64,000 nucleotides of DNA from positions 2,046,001 through 2,110,000 of the forward strand of contig OY762511.1 in assembly GCA_963665925.1 (NCBI GenBank). Direction: 5' to 3'. Positions within the stretch are counted from its first letter, which is position 1, and each line of letters starts with the position of its first letter. The notes under the pieces are model-generated. The model did not search any database, was not told where the DNA came from, and was given only the letters and a program-made list of their open reading frames with translations. The DNA is from G963665925 sp963665925 (GTDB lineage Bacteria > Bacillota > Clostridia > Peptostreptococcales > Acidaminobacteraceae). Position numbers and translations under genes: made by a program. Positions 25,654 to 34,342 of the stretch are shown here, piece after piece.

Positions 25654-26811
25654 ATGGACCACGATTCACCCATGCGCGGAGTGTACCTGTTATTGGGGCA
25701 GGAAGTGAACGTGTATATTGAGGAGGCGGCTATGAGTATAAGTCTAAACGAAAGTGACTATAAATGTCTGATTCGATTCCATTATGCTATGAATGATATG
25801 GAAATGACGGATTTTGGACAAAAGATGGTACAAGTTGTAAAGGACATTTTTACTGCAGATACGGTGAGCTTCATTGATCCGCAGACCTATCCTGTCGTCC
25901 GGGAACTCTACTATGACAGGGAGGAGCATCTGATTTCGGATTATATGATGCGCTTCAAGAAATTTGACCATGCCTATGATTATCTGAGAGACAATGCCTT
26001 TAATCTGGATTATGAGAACATTATTGCCCTGTCAGACGCCGACCGTGGATTCAGGGAGAGAAACAGCAGATACTTTGAATTTCATCAGCGTCATGAGATC
26101 AGTGATGAGCTTTCGATTATTGTTTGTACATTCGGAACGCAAATAAAAGTATTTAGGACAAACGGCGACATTTTCACAGAACGTGAGAAAAACATCGCAT
26201 CCTATATTGGGAAAATCATTCAGTCCAAATACCACCTCATTCGTGAAAACAGGGAAATGGAAAAACAGCTTGCCCTGTTCAACAAGTCAATCAAGAGTCT
26301 TACCTATGGGTATATGCTCATCAGCAGAGACTACAAGATGATTGAAAGCAACGAGCTTGTTTTAAGCTATGGCTATGAAATCACAAACACCTATTACGTG
26401 GACAGTATGCTGAAGGCGCTTCGAGGTATCATCGAAGGCAATCAGGAGGCTATAGCCAAGCTGAGCAGGAACGAAGCAGCTGAAATGACAGTTGGGTCCT
26501 ATTTGGTGGAGGTGATGCCCACAGTCATGGTAACCGCAAACAACAGCATAGAAACCTATTTTACCATTCAGATTTTCAGCAAGTCCTGGCTCAAGAAGAA
26601 TACACAGATGACCAATCACAATTTTGAGAAATACAATCTGACAACACGTGAAAGTGAAACCGTCAAGCTACTCAGCAAGGGGCTCAGCAACAAGGAGATT
26701 GCAGCGCGTCTGGGGATCAGTATCTACACGGTTAAAGAGCATATGAAAAACATTTCAAGGAAAATGAATGTAAGCAGCAGGACAGCTATTGTCTCAAAGC
26801 TTGCCATTTAA
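25654..26811 (+). CDS. LuxR-family transcriptional regulator
   Basis: A 385-residue protein with a C-terminal LuxR/FixJ helix-turn-helix (NLTTRESETVKLLSKGLSNKEIAARLGISIYTVKEHMKNI, about residues 325-385). The long N-terminal part has a GAF- or PAS-like look but I cannot name it. Two starts are plausible: ATG 25654 after AGAGGGGGG, or ATG 25732 (MSISLNE) after GAGGAGG. It is driven by a consensus sigma-54 promoter, which is unusual for a LuxR-type gene. A D-2-hydroxyacid dehydrogenase follows 30 bp later. Confidence 0.87.
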   Translation: MDHDSPMRGVYLLLGQEVNVYIEEAAMSISLNESDYKCLIRFHYAMNDMEMTDFGQKMVQVVKDIFTADTVSFIDPQTYPVVRELYYDREEHLISDYMMRFKKFDHAYDYLRDNAFNLDYENIIALSDADRGFRERNSRYFEFHQRHEISDELSIIVCTFGTQIKVFRTNGDIFTEREKNIASYIGKIIQSKYHLIRENREMEKQLALFNKSIKSLTYGYMLISRDYKMIESNELVLSYGYEITNTYYVDSMLKALRGIIEGNQEAIAKLSRNEAAEMTVGSYLVEVMPTVMVTANNSIETYFTIQIFSKSWLKKNTQMTNHNFEKYNLTTRESETVKLLSKGLSNKEIAARLGISIYTVKEHMKNISRKMNVSSRTAIVSKLAI

Positions 26812-26841
26812 GCAATACATATAGAGAGAGGAACTGAGTTG

Positions 26842-27783
26842 ATGAAAATAGTAATAGCAGATGCAAGCTGGGGGGATGTATCGGTAGAGCTCAGTTTTTT
26901 ACCTGAAGATGCTGAGCTTGTATACGGGAACTGCAAGACGGAAGAGGAAGTCATCGCCCTGTGTCATGATGCAGATGGGATTATGGCAGAGTATGCCCCC
27001 ATTACAGAGAGGGTTATCAAGGCACTTGAGCGCTGTCAAGTCATTTCAAATTCTGCAACGGGCTATGACAATATTGATGTTGAAAGTGCAAAGGCACATG
27101 GCATTGCGGTTGCAAATGTGAAGCACTACTGTACGGAAGAGGTAGCGACACATGCTATGAGTCTGCTTCTGAGCCACAATCAGAAGCTCTTTGCTGCAGC
27201 CGCGGCAGGTCAGAAAATCGGATGGCCGGGAACTGAAAATCTGACCATTTCCCGACTCTCTGAGCAAACACTTGGCCTGATTGGCTATGGCAGCATTGCG
27301 CAGGCAGTAGCAAAACGTGCTGGGGCCTTCGGCATGCGGATTCTGGTAAACACCTCTGTGGCGGCGTCTGTGCTCGAACAGCATGGGGTTGAGCCGGCCA
27401 GCCTGGAACGGATCTATGCAGAATCAGATGTGATTTCCCTCCATAGGCCCCTCAGTGATCAGTCGCGCAATATGGTTGATCAAGGGGCTTTTGCGTCCAT
27501 GGAGAAAAGACCTTATATCATCAATACGTCCCGGGGTGGGCTCATTGATGAAGATGCTCTGGCGCAGGCCCTTGACTTGGGACTGGTACGCGGCGCCGCG
27601 CTGGATGTCATTTGTACAGAACCCCTGTCACAAGCGTGTGTTCTCAGAAACCGCGAGAACGTGGTCATTACCCCGCATATAGCTTTCTATTCCACAGAAG
27701 CCCTTTACGAGGTCAGAATGCGTTCTGCACTGAATATAACAAACTTTCTTGCCGGAAACAGAGAAGCTGTTTCCCTTGTCTGA
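26842..27783 (+). CDS. D-2-hydroxyacid dehydrogenase family protein
   Basis: A 313-residue NAD-dependent dehydrogenase. The Rossmann motif is LGLIGYGSIAQAVAKRAGAFG. The catalytic Arg lies in NTSRGGLIDEDAL, and the Glu/His region in CTEPLS and ITPHIAFYSTEA. It resembles the CtBP/phosphoglycerate dehydrogenase branch without an ACT domain. The ATG at 26842 follows GAGAGGAACTG; a TTG just before is in frame. It is co-transcribed with the LuxR regulator, so its 2-oxo/2-hydroxyacid substrate is probably what that regulator responds to. Confidence 0.88.
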   Translation: MKIVIADASWGDVSVELSFLPEDAELVYGNCKTEEEVIALCHDADGIMAEYAPITERVIKALERCQVISNSATGYDNIDVESAKAHGIAVANVKHYCTEEVATHAMSLLLSHNQKLFAAAAAGQKIGWPGTENLTISRLSEQTLGLIGYGSIAQAVAKRAGAFGMRILVNTSVAASVLEQHGVEPASLERIYAESDVISLHRPLSDQSRNMVDQGAFASMEKRPYIINTSRGGLIDEDALAQALDLGLVRGAALDVICTEPLSQACVLRNRENVVITPHIAFYSTEALYEVRMRSALNITNFLAGNREAVSLV

Positions 27784-27834
27784 GATAGGGGACGTCTTAT
27801 GTGCACCAAACTGAACTTAAAAGAAATAAGGATG

Positions 27835-27870
27835 ACTGTTCTGCATGATGTTTCAGCGGGACAGTTTTTT
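27835..27870 (+). terminator. Terminator after hydroxyacid dehydrogenase
   Basis: ACTGTTCTGC pairs with GCGGGACAGT using two G-T pairs; six T residues follow. Confidence 0.75.
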
Positions 27871-27915
27871 ATTGTTCAAAAACGTCAATATATGACCTCG
27901 GAAAAACGCCATAAA

Positions 27916-27968
27916 CTCCCCGTTTGAGGGGGTGTATTACACAGTACGAGGAATAGCAGACCCTCTGG
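27916..27968 (+). promoter_or_regulatory. GAGGGGG-centred element upstream of asd
   Basis: CTCCCCG-TTTGAGGGGGT (27916-27933), then CACAG-TACGAGG and GCAGACCC. The same series, CACAGG..TACGAGG..GAAGACCC, recurs on the minus strand upstream of the small gene at 41720-41959, and the first part recurs upstream of aspartokinase. The element ends 111 bp before the asd start. It could be a protein site or a leader RNA. Confidence 0.5.
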
Positions 27969-28044
27969 TTTGTATGGATAATTGAAGTATAAAAACGAAG
28001 CCAAGTGCGTAAATATGAACTGAAAAGCAAGCGGGAGGTAGAAA

Positions 28045-29040
28045 ATGAAAAAGTTTAGGGTAGCGATTGTCGGTGCTACAGGTATGGTGGGTACGACGTT
28101 TCTAAAGGTATTGGCAGAAAAAGATTTTCCAATCAGCGAACTTCATTTGTTTGCACATCCCGACGAAGCGGGAAAGGTCATTGAATATAGAGGTACATCT
28201 TATACGGTTGAAGGTCTGGATGCCCATTCATTTGATCGCGGCATAGATATTGCGCTGTTTTCAGCTGGAGGGTCGGTTAGCGAGAAATTTGCGCCAATTG
28301 CAGCTTCAAAGGGCACCGTGGTCATTGACAACAGCAGTGCGTGGCGTATGGACCCTACAGTTCCCCTGGTTGTGCCTGAAGTGAATCCTCAGGACATCAA
28401 CTGGCATAGAGGCATTATTGCAAATCCAAACTGCTCGACCATTCAGGCAGTTGTCGCACTCAAGCCGCTCTATGACAAGTATGGCATCAAGCGAATCGTG
28501 TATTCGACATATCAGGCGGTTTCTGGTTCAGGCATCAATGGCATTAAGGAAATTGAATCTGGCATGAAGGGGAAGGACCTGATGAAGGTTTATCCATATC
28601 CGATTGTGGACAATTGTCTGCCACACATAGATGTTTTCATGCCGAATGATTATACAAAAGAAGAAATGAAGATGATTGACGAAACAAAGAAAATACTTGG
28701 CGATGATACGCTCAAGATCACAGCGACAGCTGTACGTGTTCCTGTCAAGTTTAGCCATAGTGAAAGCATCAATGTCGAGTTCAAGGACACTTATGACATC
28801 AGCGATCTCAAGAAAACGCTTGAGGGCTCAAAGGGCATTATTGTTCAGGACGACGTATCGAGACCACTTTATCCGGTTGCAAGAAACGCCGTAGGGACAA
28901 ATGATGTGTATATCGGCCGTATCAGACGTGATTTCAGTCTGGAAAGCGGTCTCAATATGTGGGTTGTCGCTGACAATGTAAGAAAAGGCGCGGCAGCAAA
29001 CGCGGTTCAAATTGCTGAACTGCTTATAGATAAACTTTAA
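28045..29040 (+). CDS. asd: Aspartate-semialdehyde dehydrogenase
   Basis: A 331-residue NADP-dependent enzyme linking aspartyl phosphate and aspartate semialdehyde. GATGMVGTTFLKVL binds the cofactor, Cys130 in NPNCSTIQ is the nucleophile, and the RVPVKFSHSESINVEF segment carries the family His. It starts at ATG behind GGGAGG and sits 25 bp before a class III aminotransferase gene. Next to an ectoine hydrolase/importer cluster it may run in the oxidative, phosphorylating direction, like GAPDH, making aspartyl phosphate from semialdehyde. That direction is inferred. Confidence 0.95.
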   Translation: MKKFRVAIVGATGMVGTTFLKVLAEKDFPISELHLFAHPDEAGKVIEYRGTSYTVEGLDAHSFDRGIDIALFSAGGSVSEKFAPIAASKGTVVIDNSSAWRMDPTVPLVVPEVNPQDINWHRGIIANPNCSTIQAVVALKPLYDKYGIKRIVYSTYQAVSGSGINGIKEIESGMKGKDLMKVYPYPIVDNCLPHIDVFMPNDYTKEEMKMIDETKKILGDDTLKITATAVRVPVKFSHSESINVEFKDTYDISDLKKTLEGSKGIIVQDDVSRPLYPVARNAVGTNDVYIGRIRRDFSLESGLNMWVVADNVRKGAAANAVQIAELLIDKL

Positions 29041-29065
29041 TCATATAACGAGGGAGGTTATATAA

Positions 29066-30421
29066 ATGTTAGGAAAAAAATTGCCTCAAATTAATACGGC
29101 TTTGCCAGGTCCCCTGTCAAAGGCTGTCATTGAAAAAAGAGAAAAAGTGTTGCCACGTGGCGTTGGCTGTAGTGCACCAACGGTTATCAAGCGCGGCGAA
29201 GGTGCCATGTTTGAAGATCTTGACGGCAACATTTTCATGGACTGGGTTGGCGGAATCGGCGTTTTGAATGTCGGCCACTGCCATCCGGAAGTTGTGGAAG
29301 CTGCAAAAAATCAACTGGACAAATACTTCCATGCTCAAATCAATGTTGTGCATTATCCTGAGTATATTGAGCTTTCCGAGAAAATCAGCGAGATTGCGCC
29401 TGTCAAAGGTGACAACAAGAAAACTTTCTTTGCAAACTCTGGTGCGGAATGTCTTGAAAATGCTGTGAAATTTGCACGCCGTTTCACTGGCAGAAGCCAA
29501 ATTGTCACTTTCAATAACGGCTTCCACGGCAGAACCCTATTCACACTAGCTATGACTTCCAAGGTTGAGCCCTATAAAACAGGTATAGGTCCATTCCCGG
29601 GTGGCGTGTCAAAAATGGAGTTTCCATACATGTACCGACGTCCTCTAGGTCTGGATGAAGACCAGGCTATGACTTATTACAAAGAGAAGATGAACATATT
29701 CTTTACAGAGCACTGTGCTGCCGATGATATTGCAGCGATCGTAGTGGAGCCCGTTCTAGGTGAGGGTGGATTCGTGCCTGTGCCAATCGAGTATGTTAAG
29801 GAGCTCAGAAAAGTATGTGATGACCACGGCATTATGCTGATTGCAGACGAAGTGCAAAGTGGTTACTGCAGAACCGGCAAGATGTTCGCCAGCAACTACT
29901 GGGCTGAAGCGGGTGCTGCGCCAGATATCATGACCAGTGCAAAGTCGATTGCAGCAGGTCTGCCGCTGAGTGCTGTTACAGCACGTGCTGAAATTATGGA
30001 TGCCTGCAACCCAGGTGAAGTGGGTGGAACATACTGCGGCAATCCAGTTGCTGCGGCTGCCTCTCTAAAGACCATAGAAGTCATGGAACGCGACAAGCTT
30101 GCAGACCGTGCAATGGAAATCAATGCAATCTGTATGGAGCGCTTTGAGGCTTGGAAAAACAACTACGAAATGGTGGGCGATGTGCGCGGACTGGGCGCAA
30201 TGCTGGCAATCGAGTTTGTTGAAGACAAGGTATCAAAGAAGCCTGCTAAAAAAGAAAACAGAGCCATTATAGACGCATGTGCGAAGAAGGGGCTCATTCT
30301 TCAGGAAGCAGCCATTCGCGGGAATGCAATCCGATTCCTCATGCCGCTTGTACTTACCGATGAGCAGCTTGTAGCAGGACTTGATATCATTGAGAGTTCA
30401 ATGGACCAGTTCATCAAGTAG
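29066..30421 (+). CDS. Class III aminotransferase (candidate diaminobutyrate:2-oxoglutarate transaminase)
   Basis: A 451-residue PLP fold-I omega-aminotransferase of the GABA/ornithine/diaminobutyrate group. Catalytic Lys293 lies in TSAKSIAAGLP, and the DEVQSGY Asp261 holds the pyridine nitrogen; NSGAECLENAVKFAR and GGTYCGNPVAAAA are family blocks. Sequence alone would read GABA transaminase. Between asd and aspartokinase, and upstream of ectoine hydrolase, the likely reaction is 2,4-diaminobutyrate to aspartate semialdehyde (DoeD role). RBS GGGAGG, 25 bp after asd. Confidence 0.9.
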   Translation: MLGKKLPQINTALPGPLSKAVIEKREKVLPRGVGCSAPTVIKRGEGAMFEDLDGNIFMDWVGGIGVLNVGHCHPEVVEAAKNQLDKYFHAQINVVHYPEYIELSEKISEIAPVKGDNKKTFFANSGAECLENAVKFARRFTGRSQIVTFNNGFHGRTLFTLAMTSKVEPYKTGIGPFPGGVSKMEFPYMYRRPLGLDEDQAMTYYKEKMNIFFTEHCAADDIAAIVVEPVLGEGGFVPVPIEYVKELRKVCDDHGIMLIADEVQSGYCRTGKMFASNYWAEAGAAPDIMTSAKSIAAGLPLSAVTARAEIMDACNPGEVGGTYCGNPVAAAASLKTIEVMERDKLADRAMEINAICMERFEAWKNNYEMVGDVRGLGAMLAIEFVEDKVSKKPAKKENRAIIDACAKKGLILQEAAIRGNAIRFLMPLVLTDEQLVAGLDIIESSMDQFIK

Positions 30422-30487
30422 GCTCAAACGAATTTACGAATACCCTTTGCGTATAGATATACAAAAACAGAATGAACCACACGCAAG

Positions 30488-30533
30488 TAAAGGCGGCGCC
30501 TCCTCGAACCCTCATTCGACGGCGCTGCCTTTA
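30488..30533 (+). terminator. Terminator after aminotransferase gene
   Basis: TAAAGGCGGCGCC pairs with GGCGCTGCCTTTA (one mismatch), followed by TTTG. It separates asd-aminotransferase from aspartokinase, which then has its own promoter region. Confidence 0.7.
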
Positions 30534-30579
30534 TTTGCATATGCGGTGCAGGGGGGGCAGTAAGAGCTCATAAGGTCGG

Positions 30580-30615
30580 CCCCCTATTTTGAGGGGGGAA
30601 AATACAGTGATTTAG
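30580..30615 (+). promoter_or_regulatory. GAGGGGG-centred element upstream of aspartokinase
   Basis: CCCCCTATTTTGAGGGGGG (30580-30598) and then ATACAGTGATTTAGG, a diverged copy of the asd upstream element in the same orientation, ending 102 bp before the aspartokinase ATG. Confidence 0.45.
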
Positions 30616-30700
30616 GAATTATATAAAAGCGTCACTGCTGAGAAAATCAAGATAAGAGAAAATCCACAGCATGACAAGACTAAGAAAGAAGGTGCAGCAT

Positions 30701-32011
30701 ATGACTTTGAAAGTATGTAAGTTTGGCGGAACATCCCTGGCAGATGCGTCGCAGATGAAGAAGGTTAAGGAAATTATTGAATCGGATGAGAATCGCCGGA
30801 TCATCGTTCCTTCGGCGCCGGGCAAGCGTAGCGATGACGATACGAAAATTACGGATTTGCTTCTGATGAGCAGAGAGCTCATTCATGATAAAGGCAGTTT
30901 TGAAAGCCTCTTTGACAAGGTCAAGATGCGATTTGAAGATATGATCCAAGCCCTTGAGATGAATTTTGACCTTGAGGACGCGTTTATGGATATCAGGTAC
31001 AACCTTCTTAAGGGTGTTTCTGATGATTATATCGTAAGCCGAGGGGAGTATCTGAATGGCATGCTTCTGGCAAATTATCTGGGATATGACTTCATTGATC
31101 CAGTTCAGGTGATTCGATTTGACGAAATGGGCGTGTACGACGATGCAGCGACACAGGAGCTTCTGGAGGAGGCGTTGAAGGATGTGGATAGGGCAGTCAT
31201 TCCAGGATTCTATGGCGGAACAGAAAAAGGCGATGTCCGTATCTTTTCAAGAGGTGGATCGGACATTACAGGAGCTATTGTCGCACGAGCCTGTCAGGCT
31301 GATGTCTATGAAAACTGGACAGACGTATCCGGCCTGCTCATGACGGATCCGAGAATCGTTAAAGGGGCAAAGCCGATTAAGAGTATTAGCTATCAGGAGC
31401 TGCGTGAGCTGTCGTCCATGGGGGCAACAGTCATTCACGAAGACGCCGTTTATCCGGCGCAAGTGGCGGCAATTCCCATCAATATCAGAAATACCAATCG
31501 CCCTGCGGATCCTGGCACATTCATTGAATCACACAACCGCAGTCTGGATGACTCCAGCATAACCGGCATTGCAGGGAAAAAGGACTATGCCATACTGAAG
31601 GTGATGAAGAACGGACTCAGCAAGGATAAGGCGCTGGTGGACTCACTCTTCCAGACAGCCAGCAGGCACGGCATCAACTACGAGCATATGCCGAGCACGG
31701 TGGATTCAATTTCACTGGTTCTGCCTAAGCTTAACAAGGTGAAGACCCTCAACACGCTTATCGATGAAATCTATACCAGCGTGAATCCTGATGAAATCAA
31801 GATAGTGGATAATATTGCACTCATAGGTGTTGTCGCGTCAAACCTTTCAAACAAGCCTAAGATCATCTCGACACTCTTTGGTGTTCTCAGTACGCTGGGA
31901 ATCGGTGTGAAGATGATTGATTTGGGCTCAAATGACATTAACATCATCATAGGCGTCGACAATGAAGACTACGAATATGCCATTAAAGGCATTTACAATG
32001 CTTACAATTAA
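30701..32011 (+). CDS. lysC: Aspartokinase
   Basis: A 436-residue monofunctional aspartate kinase. The start KVCKFGGTSLAD is the nucleotide/aspartate signature, FSRGGSDITGA and NWTDVSGLLMTDPR complete the kinase domain, and two ACT-like domains occupy about residues 295-436 (GIAGKKDYAILKV; IALIGVVASNLSNKPKI). I start at the internal ATG behind AGAAGGTG; an in-frame ATG 30 bp upstream lacks a good site. No lysine riboswitch precedes it, unusual for a biosynthetic lysC. Its place in the ectoine cluster suggests ATP formation in reverse (inference). Confidence 0.93.
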   Translation: MTLKVCKFGGTSLADASQMKKVKEIIESDENRRIIVPSAPGKRSDDDTKITDLLLMSRELIHDKGSFESLFDKVKMRFEDMIQALEMNFDLEDAFMDIRYNLLKGVSDDYIVSRGEYLNGMLLANYLGYDFIDPVQVIRFDEMGVYDDAATQELLEEALKDVDRAVIPGFYGGTEKGDVRIFSRGGSDITGAIVARACQADVYENWTDVSGLLMTDPRIVKGAKPIKSISYQELRELSSMGATVIHEDAVYPAQVAAIPINIRNTNRPADPGTFIESHNRSLDDSSITGIAGKKDYAILKVMKNGLSKDKALVDSLFQTASRHGINYEHMPSTVDSISLVLPKLNKVKTLNTLIDEIYTSVNPDEIKIVDNIALIGVVASNLSNKPKIISTLFGVLSTLGIGVKMIDLGSNDINIIIGVDNEDYEYAIKGIYNAYN

Positions 32012-32064
32012 AAACTACTCAATATGACCTCCAAGTAAGAAGTGTATTAATAAGAAACTACTTT

Positions 32065-32112
32065 AAAGGGCAGATATTCTAAGCCAGTGTGCGCGGTATA
32101 TCGGCCCTTTAT
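32065..32112 (+). terminator. Terminator of aspartokinase gene
   Basis: AAAGGGC...GCCCTTT outer stem with an inner AGATAT/ATATC pairing, followed by ATTGT. Confidence 0.65.
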
Positions 32113-32156
32113 TGTCAGGTTGGGGAAAGGGATACTGCAAAGGTGAGAAGAAAACT

Positions 32157-34244
32157 ATGAAGCTGAAAACACGACTGATGCTGCTGAATTTTACGATTAT
32201 ACTGCTTATTCTTGTGACAACTGTGGGGTTTGTTCTTGTGAAAAGCTACAGGTCAATTCAAGGGCTGACTGCTGAAAAAATAAGTGAAGAGGCCAAGTGG
32301 GTCTCCTCGGAAATGGCCTCCATTCTCAACCTGGCGGAGCGTGATGCCAGTCAGCTGGGAAAGGCAATTCTGTATCTGAAACGGACGGAATCCGGCCGAC
32401 GGGATTTGGTTTCAGACATGCTTAAGGAAACACTGATGCAAAACGAAAACTATGTCTACACCTGGGCGGCCTTTAAGAAAGACGGTTTTGATGCCAATGA
32501 CCCCCTTTATATCAATGCGGAAGGCAGTGACGAAAGGGGCCGTTTTGCACCTTTTTGGGGAAAAAGTGCTGAGGGACCTATTCAGGGCGTATGCCTGAAT
32601 CTGGAGGAGAAGGCCTTCTATACCCAACCGAGGGAAACTGGCCACTTCTATATTGACAAGCCTGTGACCTATACCCTAGAGGGCAAGGAAATCACCGTGG
32701 TAAGCTTTTGTCAGCCCATGTTTGAAAACGGCGAATTTGTCGGGGTGGCAGGCATTGATATTTCCCTGGAACGCCTTCGGGAACTCAATGAAGAAGTTCG
32801 TTTTTTCGAAAACGGGTATGGCCGCATTATTTCTCAGACGGGGACCGTGCTGGCACATCCGGACAATGCCATTTTGGGGGCAGATGCTCAGGAGCTTGCA
32901 AGTGGAAGCTATGAAACAGTCCTTGCGGAAATTGCAAAGGGTGGAGTCTATGCGCAAACCGTGAAGGGCGGCGAATCGGAGGCGAACTATTTGAACCTGT
33001 ATCTGCCAATCCGATTCAATGAATCCGCGACCTTCTGGACCTACGGAATCGTGGTTCCTGAAGATGAGATGATGGCGGATATGAACCGGTTGACCCAAAT
33101 GATGGTGGGGGTCTGCATCATGGGCGCACTCGTCTCTGGCGGCATCATGTACTGGAACAGCAGCTATATCCTGCGGACGGTTCTGTTTGAGAAGAATGGA
33201 CTTGAGAAAATCGCAAGATTCGACCTGACAGATCGTGAAAAGAAGGTGAAAGCAGGGAAGGATGAAATGGGAGATATGTCTCGTGCCCTTGAGACTGTCA
33301 GAATGAATCTGTCAAATCTCATCGGTTCTGTCTCTGGCATGACAGACCGGTTTTCCCAAAAGACAGAGACACTTAACGCGAGTACGGCCAATGTGATTAG
33401 AGGAATTGATGAAGCCACACGCACATCGGAGGTGCTTGCCACAAGTGCTTCAGACCAGGCGCGGGCCACTGAGTCTGGTGCGCTCCAAATCAGTTCGCTT
33501 GGAAAACGTCTCGAGGAAAACGAAGGGCTGATTGCGTCTGTGGTCCATGCTTCTGCCCGGGCACAGCAGAATATTGAAGATGGCCTTGCGGTTGTCGCGG
33601 AGCTTACTCAGAAAACGCAAAAAAGTGGAGATTCTGCCTCCGAAGCATTTGACCTGATTTATCAGACCAGTCAAAGCGCAGATAAGATCAGGTCTGCAAG
33701 TGATGTGATCGCTTCCATCTCTGAGCAGACAAACCTCTTGGCCCTCAATGCGGCAATAGAGGCAGCACGCGCAGGTGACGCCGGCAGAGGCTTTGCTGTT
33801 GTCGCCGAAGAAATTAGGAAACTGGCAGAGCAATCGACAGCCTCCACAAAGGAAATCGATGTGGTAGTTGAGGAGCTTACAGGCAATGCGCTGGGGGCCG
33901 TGAAGCGCATGGAGACCGTTTCGGAAATAGTCCGCCAGCAAGCGGGAAGTGTTGAGAAGACAGAAATGACCTATATGGAAATATCAAATGCGGTGGAAAA
34001 CTCCGTGCAGGCCATCGGAGAAATGCGGGACTACTCCAGCCAAATACAGGCTTACAAGGTAAAACTCATGGAAGTGGTGGAGTCCCTTGCAGCGGTTGCT
34101 GAGGAAAATGCCGCAAGCTCACAGGAGGTTTCGGCCAATATGCAGATGCAGCTGATGTCTACACAGGAAATTGAAAAAGCTATAAGTGAGTTATCACAAA
34201 TCGCAGATGATTTGAAAGTTCAAATTGACCAGTTCACGTTGTAG
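32157..34244 (+). CDS. Methyl-accepting chemotaxis protein (dCache sensor)
   Basis: A 695-residue chemoreceptor. Transmembrane helix 1 lies at about residues 8-30. A periplasmic dCache-like ligand domain (about 40-290) contains FYTQPRETGHFYIDKPVTYTLEGKEI and GVAGIDISLERL. A second helix is near 310, followed by HAMP and a long signalling coiled coil with the hairpin tip EQTNLLALNAAIEAARAGDAGRGFAVVAEEIRKL. Start at ATG 32157 after AAAGGTGAG. Being inside the ectoine gene block, it is a candidate ectoine or amino-acid receptor. Confidence 0.92.
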   Translation: MKLKTRLMLLNFTIILLILVTTVGFVLVKSYRSIQGLTAEKISEEAKWVSSEMASILNLAERDASQLGKAILYLKRTESGRRDLVSDMLKETLMQNENYVYTWAAFKKDGFDANDPLYINAEGSDERGRFAPFWGKSAEGPIQGVCLNLEEKAFYTQPRETGHFYIDKPVTYTLEGKEITVVSFCQPMFENGEFVGVAGIDISLERLRELNEEVRFFENGYGRIISQTGTVLAHPDNAILGADAQELASGSYETVLAEIAKGGVYAQTVKGGESEANYLNLYLPIRFNESATFWTYGIVVPEDEMMADMNRLTQMMVGVCIMGALVSGGIMYWNSSYILRTVLFEKNGLEKIARFDLTDREKKVKAGKDEMGDMSRALETVRMNLSNLIGSVSGMTDRFSQKTETLNASTANVIRGIDEATRTSEVLATSASDQARATESGALQISSLGKRLEENEGLIASVVHASARAQQNIEDGLAVVAELTQKTQKSGDSASEAFDLIYQTSQSADKIRSASDVIASISEQTNLLALNAAIEAARAGDAGRGFAVVAEEIRKLAEQSTASTKEIDVVVEELTGNALGAVKRMETVSEIVRQQAGSVEKTEMTYMEISNAVENSVQAIGEMRDYSSQIQAYKVKLMEVVESLAAVAEENAASSQEVSANMQMQLMSTQEIEKAISELSQIADDLKVQIDQFTL

Positions 34245-34342
34245 GCACTTTGAAGGAGTCGTGATACACTTAGGGGAGTACCGTGTAGTTTTGGGAGAGG
34301 TTACGCTGGTACACATCGAAGTGTAAAGTCTTGGGGGAAGAT

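Noticed and set aside
30422..30700. Lysine riboswitch upstream of aspartokinase
   Set aside because: The 279-bp gap is too short after its terminator and none of the L-box conserved blocks is visible.
28045..32011. Ectoine biosynthesis (EctB with asd and lysC)
   Set aside because: The aminotransferase lacks an adjacent ectA/ectC, and the cluster instead carries the ring-opening hydrolase and importer; degradation fits better.
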